A DNA stretch of 64,000 nucleotides, taken from assembly GCA_026874595.1 (NCBI GenBank), contig CM049318.1, positions 20,189,456-20,253,455 of the forward strand, given 5' to 3'. The position numbers and the translations under genes are program-made. This DNA comes from Sipunculus nudus. Its lineage: Eukaryota; Annelida; Sipuncula; Golfingiida; Sipunculidae. This document shows, piece by piece, positions 44,987 to 53,703 of this stretch (position 1 is its first letter; every line of letters begins with the position of its first letter). The notes beneath the pieces are model-generated. The model did not search any database. It was not told the DNA's origin and was given only the letters and a program-made list of their open reading frames with translations.

Positions 44987-45390
44987 GGAGACAAAGGGCT
45001 GCGTAACAGCTTACGTCAAAAATGTAATGTAATGTGGAGACAGGTGAACCTATGTTGCCACGGGGATGCGTTACAGCTAACGTGAAAAATTATGGAATTT
45101 ATATATCACGTCAGGTAATGTCATGCGGCGACAGGAGAACCTATGGTCACGGAGTTTTGTTTCAGCTTACGTCAAACATGATAGTTTATATTTCAAGACA
45201 TGTAGTGTTATGCGGAGACAGGAGAACCTATTGCCACGGGGTTGCGTTTTAGCTTACGTGAAAAAATAATGTAATTAATATACCACGCCAGATAATGTCA
45301 TGTGGAGACAGATGAACCTATGGCCATAGGCTGCGTTTCAGCTTGTGTAAAAAATAATGGAATTCATATTTCACGATGTGTAAGGTTATG
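44987..45390. repeat. ~90-bp tandem repeats (about 4.5 units)
   Basis: GGAGACAGG(A/T)GAACCTATGG then CACGG-GTTGCGTTTCAGCTTACGT and AATTTATATATCACG recur starting near 45035, 45127, 45214 and 45304, with a partial unit at 44987. Confidence 0.88.
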
Positions 45391-45819
45391 GAAGAATATT
45401 GCGCCAATTCAGATAAACCACAGCCTGCTTAGTACGGGTAGGAATGGTTAACAACAATTTATTTTGATCACATTTGTCAAAAATTTCACCAAGACCACGA
45501 ATTAAAGGACTGTGTGTGTTAGAAGAGGTTTTGATTTTTATTATAATTCTTATCACCTCGAATGGATGTGAATATACGCTGGTAACTTAACCTTCTTTGC
45601 CGTGCTTCATGGTTAGTGTTGCTAGTTATTTCAAGTAAATAACTGTATCCGCCAAAACAGAGTTTTGGGTTCTGCTGCCGCCGTCTTCTCCGAGGCGCTT
45701 GGGCCGATCTTTCTGAAACCTAGCAAAATCATTGGGTCACATTTTAACTCGAGATTAACAAAAGTGCTTGGCTCCACCTGAAATTCTTTTTGCGTAGTTT
45801 CAATCTGTCCATCTTTTTC
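45391..45819. other. No gene seen
   Basis: Short - strand frame 45834-45631 is open but featureless. Confidence 0.3.
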
Positions 45820-46730
45820 TAGTGATAAAAGCACGTCTCAGGAGTGGTTCAATGTGCTGAGCTGAAATTGTGAATGTCCGTAGATCTTGACCACCTCCAA
45901 CTTGTACTCAAGACAGGTGGCGCCATCATTTACATCAGGTATCCATCCTTGCGTTTGATTTCGATGAAAATCACTCGCATGTCAGGAGTCGTTCAAGGTA
46001 TCGGCCTGAAATTTAGCTTGTCCATTCATCTTGGATGACTTTGTCGTAAACATGAAAGGTTGCATATCACCTATCATCACTTATTCGTAGAATACATTCA
46101 TGCATTAATCTCAGGAAAATATTGACGAATCATGGGGATGCCACCTACAATCAATTTCGCATAGCGTCCATTGATAAATCGTTTTAGGTAAATATCGAAA
46201 TATATCAACAGAGGGCGGATGTATTAGCTTGAAATTTAGCATGTTTATCCATCTAAGATAGCTTTGTCGTAGACCAGACCTGTGACACTACCTTCCATCC
46301 CTTTTCTAGAATACACGCACTTTTCTCAGGAGTGGTATAGTGTGTCGGCTTGAAATTGTGCATGTTCAAATATTCTTTTATGCAAGAAAACCATCTTTGA
46401 ACAATCACACAAAACTTAAAAGTGGTATGGCAAAGCTACCTGAAATTGTGCTTTTATATCTATCTTGGTAGGTCTCTCACAAGACTGGTGCGGCCATCTA
46501 CAATCACGTATTTGTATAACACATTCAGGTATTTATTTCAGGAATGGTTTGATGTATCCGCCTGAAAAGTTCCATGCACATAGATCTTTCATTCGTTTGT
46601 CTTGTATACAAGACTGATGGCACCCCCTACAATCAATTTCATCTTGCGTCCATCTGTTATTTGTTTTTGGTGAAAATCATACATATATCAGGAAATTTAT
46701 AGTTATATCAGTGACAATAGGTGCCACCTA
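45820..46730. repeat. Diverged ~90-220 bp tandem array
   Basis: CTGAAATT(T/G)(A/T)G-CATGTCCAT(C)TATCTTGG-like segments recur at about 45862, 46008, 46227, 46350, 46441 and 46562, each followed by a variant of CGTAGACAAGACC(T/A)G. The segments between carry CTCAGGAGTGGTTCAATGTG variants. Strongly diverged and irregularly spaced. Confidence 0.5.
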
Positions 46731-46955
46731 CAATAAATCTTTACTTTCGTTCATCCGTACGATGCTTGGGCATCCCTGATGCCACAGATTTGGAGGGGAT
46801 GCCTCTGCGATCCGACGGATACCTGAAGTCGCTTGTCGACTGCAAATATTCTACTAAAATATGTTTCAAAGGCGCCTTGTCCTAACAGTAAGAGAAAATG
46901 AAAGAACCATGCATCTCTAACCATGTGCTTCTCAGGCAGCGGTTATGTAAATAAG

Positions 46956-46966
46956 TCTTACCAGAT

Positions 46967-46997
<31 letters not shown>

Positions 46998-47685
46998 TCT
47001 TTTTTCTTTTTTTTTTTCTTCTTTTCTCCTCTTTGGAATGCCTCAGAATATTTCATTTTCTTTATATTTCATATATTTTATTCTCTTTCATCATCGACAT
47101 CCCATCATTAAATCGAGCTCAAAGTGAACTAAATATGGTTCAATACAAAATAACATAATTATATACAAAATCATTAAACACGAAGACAATTCAAACGACA
47201 ATCCTCAGATTTAACATTTGGTATTTAAAATGGAGAGTATTTTCCCCCATTTTTCCACATATTTATGTACTTCTCTTTCTTTTTCTGCTACCTTACGCTC
47301 GATTAATTCTTTATCTTTTATATATTTGATAAATATAAAGAGCGAAGGGACCCTTCCTTGCTTACGATATTTAAAAATAACGAACTTATATGTCAATATA
47401 AACATATCAATTAGCTTTTTGTATGGAACATCACTTGAACACCCTGAATATATTATTTCTCTCGTTAATGCTGGCATATAAATCCTTGCTCGACTGGCCC
47501 AACTTATAATATTGAAATAAAGAGCTTTGGTCAAAAAACATTCACAAAAAAGATGACAAACAGATTCCGTATCCATGAAACAATATGAGCATCTATTGCT
47601 ATCTGTTAATCTCCATATATATAACTTCTCGTTAACAGTCAAAATATTATGTGATATCTTACCAGATATCTTACCAGATATCCTT
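46956..47685 (-). mobile_element. 5'-truncated LINE with target duplication
   Basis: A 17-bp direct repeat TCTTACCAGATATCCTT flanks the insert (46956-46972 and 47669-47685). The left copy runs into a T-tract (46971-47000 and on), which is the poly(A) tail of a - strand LINE. A 12-13 bp partial extra copy of the duplication (47656-47668) lies at the 5' junction. The body codes the C-terminal part of the LINE ORF2. Confidence 0.9.
47211..47642 (-). pseudogene. LINE ORF2 C-terminal zinc-binding region
   Basis: 143 codons: VNEKLYIWRLTDSNRCSYC, then VCHLFCEC, a C-x2-C...H-x3-C zinc-binding segment typical after the RT domain of L1/Tx1-like LINEs, followed by a Lys/Glu-rich coiled tail (VAEKEREVHKYVEKWG) to the stop. 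The frame is open throughout, so the insertion is fairly young, but RT and endonuclease are missing by 5' truncation. Confidence 0.82.
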
Positions 47686-47710
47686 CATAGTGCATCAATC
47701 TCGTAATGTT

Positions 47711-47804
47711 ATACATGCGACACCCGCTCTGAATCGTGGTCTTAATCCTGGCCCTGTGTCAGAACCGGGTTAATCAGACCAATGACAGCAGATGTCGCAT
47801 GTAT
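47711..47804. repeat. Inverted repeat hairpin, ~94 bp
   Basis: ATACATGCGACACC at the left pairs with GATGTCGCATGTAT at the right. Inside, GGTCTTAATCC pairs with GGTTAATCAGACC. A small foldback/MITE-like structure. Confidence 0.65.
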
Positions 47805-48354
47805 TAAAATTTGGAGCTTGATGCACATTGCGATACCACGCTCTCATTGGCCTTGTTACCATTCTTTGCGTTGTACCAGCCTTGGTTGTGGAACCAAGAG
47901 AATCTTGCCATACAAAGCAGTGGTTACAAGGAAGGAGATCTGGGATGACTACAGTGTATAACCGCTGCGTGACGTAAGGAGCGTACTGTAAACCCGTCAT
48001 GCTGTTGTCAATAAATTAATCCAGTGTTGTCGTCAGAAAGCAAAACTGTTTAAAAGGATTACATCCGTCCGATTCAATTTTCGCAATTATTCTTTATGTG
48101 GTCAAAATTCACGGATATCAACTTTGTAAATGCATATATTACTTATAACAAAAACGGATACTGTAGCTTACGGTCTTTGCAATTTTTCTTAAATAAAAAA
48201 AATTGTAAACATGCCTGCACATACCCGGTACCTTTCAAAGTTCAAAGTTTATACTGTGACCTATCAGCCGTGAAAATATAAATCATCAATCATTACATGG
48301 ATAATTGTAACGTAACAGTCCTGCGATACTGTATTAAGGATAATTAAATTACCA

Positions 48355-48450
48355 TCTTCTGTGGCTCAGAGTTTGAAAACTGGACTCAAAGCCGGGAGTT
48401 CGTGATTTTTTAACCTCAGCGGGGGCGGTGGGATATTTCACGGTCGGTAG
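48355..48450 (+). mobile_element. tRNA-derived SINE-like sequence
   Basis: GTGGCTCAGAGTTTGAAAACTGG, then ACTCAAAGCCGGGAGTTCGTGA and CCTCAGCGGGGGCGGTG. Shape of a SINE head with box A-like GTGGCTCAGAG and a decayed box B. Confidence 0.5.
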
Positions 48451-48944
48451 CCAACCTTGCCATGACAACATGACATTCGGGCCCTTTTAAAAAAAACTGA
48501 TATGAGCCTTTGAGTCATGATACAAGTCATAAGAGAACATTCATTTTAAGGGTCGGATCAAAATATTTGCTGTGTGGTAATATTTGCCAACAAGGCTTAT
48601 ATGGTTGTGTTTTATTTGATAAATAACAAAGAATTAATGTTGTTACAAAATATTTGAGGTGGTTATCCTGGCTACGAGAACTGAAGTTTGAGGCAGTTTC
48701 GGCTTCCGCAGTTTCCGTTGTCAAGCCGACATGTCGGACAGAGAGACAAACATTTCGAGTAAACAAACCCTTTTTATTAATAACTGCCGCATGAATACAC
48801 ATAAGTCAACTGTGAATGAAATATTTATTATTTTTCCCAATAGAATAACATCACGTTTTGTCTAACCTCGGGAAAATGGCAGTCGACAAACAGATGAATA
48901 TGAAAAAGCACTGATAGAAATGGCGTGCAGAACTACTTGTACTA

Positions 48945-49095
48945 CCACCCCAACGTCTTCAGTAAATTAAAAATCGAAGTTTGGGTGGCAGACTCCGGTT
49001 TCCTCCACCCTTCCCGACAACATCCGAGCCATGGAGAATGCCTCATATTAGATATTATAACTAGTTGTACAATCCATGTAAAATAAATAAAGTTT
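48945..49095 (+). repeat. Dispersed repeat, copy shared with 15905-16075
   Basis: TCCGGTTTCCTCCACC, ATCCGAGCCATGGAGA and CAATCCATGTAAAATAAATA in the same order as 15905-16075. Confidence 0.5.
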
Positions 49096-49564
49096 ATTTT
49101 ATATTACCCCCACCCATTTTGAGCGCAATGGGAAGGCCATGCCCAACGGCCCTGTTTCACTCACAAATGAGTGCGCATTTCGGGGTTTCCTCGGTGGTAC
49201 AACTCAGCAATGGTGACGATTACACATCCAGGGCCGCAGGTGCAGTAGTCACCGGGCCTGGTTTACATCAGGATATGAAATTACAGGTAGCGTGTGATAC
49301 TGCCCTTTAATGCAGTCCGAAACTGGAATGGAATTCTGCTGATGTACATATACTTAGAGTTTAGCTTGCATTAAAAAATTGAGGTGTTATTTCCAACAAA
49401 AAATATATATAAACAAAACAAAGGATAAATACATAATACATATATACATAAGATATTGTTTGATGTGAATCTGCACATTATGTATTGATGGAAGCCTTGA
49501 AAGGGCTGCACGAGAGCTGCATAGCTTTAGAATATTGACAGACATTTGCTGACATGCAGAAGGA

Positions 49565-49619
49565 TTTCTGACAAAAATCGTTAAAACAGGTAAATAGTTC
49601 AGCCGTCAAAGTTGTCTGG
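49565..49619 (+). promoter_or_regulatory. Conserved upstream block, lectin C
   Basis: TTTCTGACAAAAATCGTTAA then AACAG/GTAAAT and CCGTCAAAGTTGTCTGG. AACAG/GTAAAT could be the donor of a 5' UTR exon in this copy. Confidence 0.4.
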
Positions 49620-49908
49620 TATGCGTCATACAGCTTTTAGTTCAGTCGTCAAAGTAGCTCCGTTTAAATGAAACAGAATGTTTTACGGGCACCCATTTTG
49701 TTGCCATTGTTATTGGCAACAGGTGACGTTGTGCTTAAGATCTGACCTCCAGTGGGACAAATCAATCCCATGTAAAACGTATAAACAAATCAGTTTGAGT
49801 ATAAGTAGATACCTGATAAGTTGTTATATATAATACATGTTTAGTATAAGCTATAGGAAATGAACATTACACCTGCGTAAAAAAACTTTTACAGGTACCC
49901 TAAGGAGA

Positions 49909-49972
49909 ATGGATTTCCTGTACACAATCTGCCTATCTCTGCTGTTGATAGAACCGGCGGAACAAATACCAT
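49909..49972 (+). CDS. Lectin C exon 1 (signal peptide)
   Basis: 64 nt as in A and B, acceptor TTTTACAG upstream, GGAGAATGG start context, donor CCAT/GTAAGT. Confidence 0.87.
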
Positions 49973-51684
49973 GTAAGTTATTATTTTATTCATCGTATTA
50001 CCTTAAATACAATGGCGCGGGCGGTACAGCGTAATTACCGCTCTCCCATATTTTACATGCAACATAACACACTGGCGCGGACGACAAGCTTGCGGCACGC
50101 GGCGCCCACGTGGCGAGTTTCGGCGTTTGCACCCAGAGCGCTTTTAACGCTTTACGCGTGCGTTTTTCTGCCAAATGCCAATGTTAATCCTGTTGAATTA
50201 TTGTAAAATGTATTTAGGATGTCTAACAGTATGACAGGCTTAAACAAATCCTGTGTTATAATTTACAGTGGAAATTGTAAAATAAAAACTTTATCACAAA
50301 AAATTACTTTAGTGTTTTTTTTACTTAAAAGAGAGAATGATTTTTCTTATTACATAAAATTAAATGTCAAATATGCTTTTAAATTATGCATTAATGTTAC
50401 CTTTAGGACAAATTTCAAAACTGCCCTACAAAAAAAATTTATATCATTTTTGGGCCAACCGCCACCAAGATAAATAGCTATGTACTGAAAATAAGGCACA
50501 GCTTGTGGAAAGGTCTTGGTATTTAATTTTACTGTTACTTATTTTCGAAAAACAAAGACAAATTAGAAATTTAAATTATTGGTAAATATACCATCCTTTT
50601 AATCTTTGAACTATCCAAGAATTATGTGTTAACAATTATTTCCTAAATATTATTCACTTCTAAATATTTTCTTAAATTTGCAGTAAAGGAAAACATTTTG
50701 TTTTACAAGACTGGATAATTTATTGAATGATGAAAAATAACCGATTTATATATTTTATATATTTCAACAATTAATCAATATTTTTTAATCGTAGAAAATT
50801 AAAAATATTCCATTTTCAACAAATTGAGTTTTACAGACTTACTTAGTCATTGTTTTTATTTGATTGAAAACAATTAAATTCTAAATAAAATCATGTTTGT
50901 CAAAGTGAACACTCCCAAGTAGTATGGGTAATTTAAATTTAAGGCTTTTTAGCAAGATGCCAATATCCTGTCTGTCCTTTCAATAATCACATGGGCGGAT
51001 CCAGGATTTAGGAAAGGGGGCGATCCAACGCAGAAGGACTAATGAAAAAAAGGGCGGGGGGATCCGGACCCCCTGGACTCTCCCCTTGGATCCGCTTCTG
51101 AAGCAGGGCTTGTTTAAACCAAAGTATCACCATGTAGAGCACTTTCTCAGCTGCCAGAATATTTTATTGCACAGGGGTCAACGTGTCACTGAAAACTTTA
51201 TTAATTTTACATGAATTATACAAATAGTTACCATAAAAAGCCATGGCTCTCTCTAGGGTACGGGTGGTGTCTATAGGTGGAGGAAACCGGAGAAAAAGGA
51301 AAATCCAACGGACTTAGACGGGCCAATACAACCCGCTGTCAAAGCAACGTCTGGGATCAAACCCGTGTCTCAAGCGGAGAGACTCGGGCGTTTCACCACT
51401 AGATTGCCGAAGTTCTTAATATATCCAAAAAATTAGTTGTTAAAATTTTCAGGTAATCCTGAAACAATGGTTATGTACGCTGGTGAGACAGTTCTAAGAC
51501 AGTACTACTCAAGCCTTTAAACAGGAAAAAAAACTTGGAGAGTCAAGAACCCTAGGGGGAAAAAATTAGGAAAGTCACATGGGATTTCAGAGCTTTACAA
51601 GGGTAGAGGACCTGTGTCAAATTATGAAGGGTTATTTATCTAACAGTTTTTGTTTATTTTTTATAATGTATCATTATAGTGAAA

Positions 51685-51742
<58 letters not shown>

Positions 51743-53664
51743 TGAATATTAAACCATCATGAAAAGTTTAAAACTATCCTGACCTTCTTCAGCCACTGTT
51801 AAAGCTGAGGATGTGGCCTTTTTGGCTTTTAACACCTCACAGTTGGCAATTACATGTCCCTCTTGATTACAAGGGTTACAAGTATTAGGTCCCGACTTAC
51901 GTTCCCCACTATCTAAGCGAACGGGAGAGTCCGATCGACTTTTACTCTCGGGTTGATAAGTTGAAGACTTTGTTACGGTGTCGGGACCTGGAGACAAATG
52001 ACTATCCCTACACCGACCAAGTCTTGTTTTTATTTTCGAAAGTTAGATTTTCTATGCATCAATCTATGAGTTAAGGCATATTCATCTGCCAGCTTGGCGG
52101 CCTCATAAAGTGACTCCACCCTATATGCTCTTCAAGATATACTTGAATATCTTTATGCAAATTTCTTTTGAACTCCTCAATTAACACTACTTGTCTTAAT
52201 CTATCAAAGTTATCTTGGACTGCTATGGAAACATACTATCTATCAAACAAATTCTCTTTTTTCTTTGTTAATTTAACATGTGTTTGGTTTTCAGTCTTTC
52301 TGGTTTGTCTTAATTTTAGTCTGTAGGCCTCAGGGACCAACCTATATGCCTTCAAACAAGCACTTTTGCAATTTCATTATTTTGACTGTCTTCTAGAGAT
52401 AAGGCAACAAAGGCATAATGTGCCTTTCCTATCAAAACCTGTTGTAAAAGTAAGGTCCATTGGTCTTTTGGCCACTTATTAATAGAGTTCACCTTATCAA
52501 AATATGAGAAATATTTATCAACTTCAGTTTCCCTAAAAATTCGAACATTCCAATTGAAGCTCAAAATATTCAGCACGCGAGGCCCCAATTTATGTCACGA
52601 CAGCCTGGGGCTCGTACAATTTTGCCTAGGGTGAATCAAAACAAAACCAGACCACTGACATAAAACATACCAATTAAAACTAGAAGGTATAGTTTACAGA
52701 AAATTTTACTTCAACTCAAAACGTGACCAGATACACGTTATTACGAATAAACTTAAACTGAAACAAATGAATATACAGAAATATTAACTTACTGAATACG
52801 GCAGACGTTCCCGTGATGCTGCTACTTGAAAAGGAAATTGAATTAGACATACAAAATACACATGACACAGTACAAAAATGAGAGGGACTAAACCCTAGCT
52901 ACACTAATATTATACATGCTTATATAAACTGTTTAGGCTGGCTATTACAAGAATATTCCTACCTGGACCGGGTTTGAGCTCTGAATACCGGCTCCCTTTT
53001 AACTCACAGAAATAAATAAGTATCTATATGTAAGAATACTGATAAATGAAGATATACAATTACAGAACAATTTTGTTTCACTGACAAAGAGAGAATTAAA
53101 TGTAGAGACGTAGTCCAGATAAGAACAACTACAGACCTTTTATACACCTGGCTAAAGTGTAACTGATAGAACAAAGTATACGGCTTAGAGCTGCTTTACG
53201 AAGTATTTCTTGTTTTACCGGCATGACGAAACATACATGACGGCTGTTATAACAATCTTGGCTTTATGGCTCCTTGAAATTACATTGTTCACAGAGAGAT
53301 ATAAAAATTCCAAGGCTTAAGACCCAATATAAACAGAATAGAAGTTACATTACAAAGTGTTATTTATTACACGGCTCAGGTGACATTTTACAGTACTTAC
53401 AAGAATATAGAGACGAGACGAGCCAGCCTTGCCTTAGTCATTTTCGGAAACGTATGGCGCCATACAAAATCATCTTCCCTCTAAAAGAAGCTTCCAAGCG
53501 AACCCCTATATATAGAATTAAAAGAGGCGGGAAAATTAGCTGGTCCTTTACACAGGGAGCGTATTTGTCATTCAATAGGGGACAGTGGTGCCTCACCGAT
53601 TGCACTGCAGTACACGTGCCCGCCTGTGTCGTACACACGTCCGATTTACCACCATAGAGCCGTC

Positions 53665-53703
<39 letters not shown>

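Noticed and set aside
46923-47111. Phe-rich + strand ORF
   Set aside because: It reads the T-tract that is the poly(A) tail of a - strand LINE.
53274-53657. 127-codon + strand ORF
   Set aside because: It lies entirely inside the - strand LTR at 52593-53667 and has no family features, so it is an antisense shadow.
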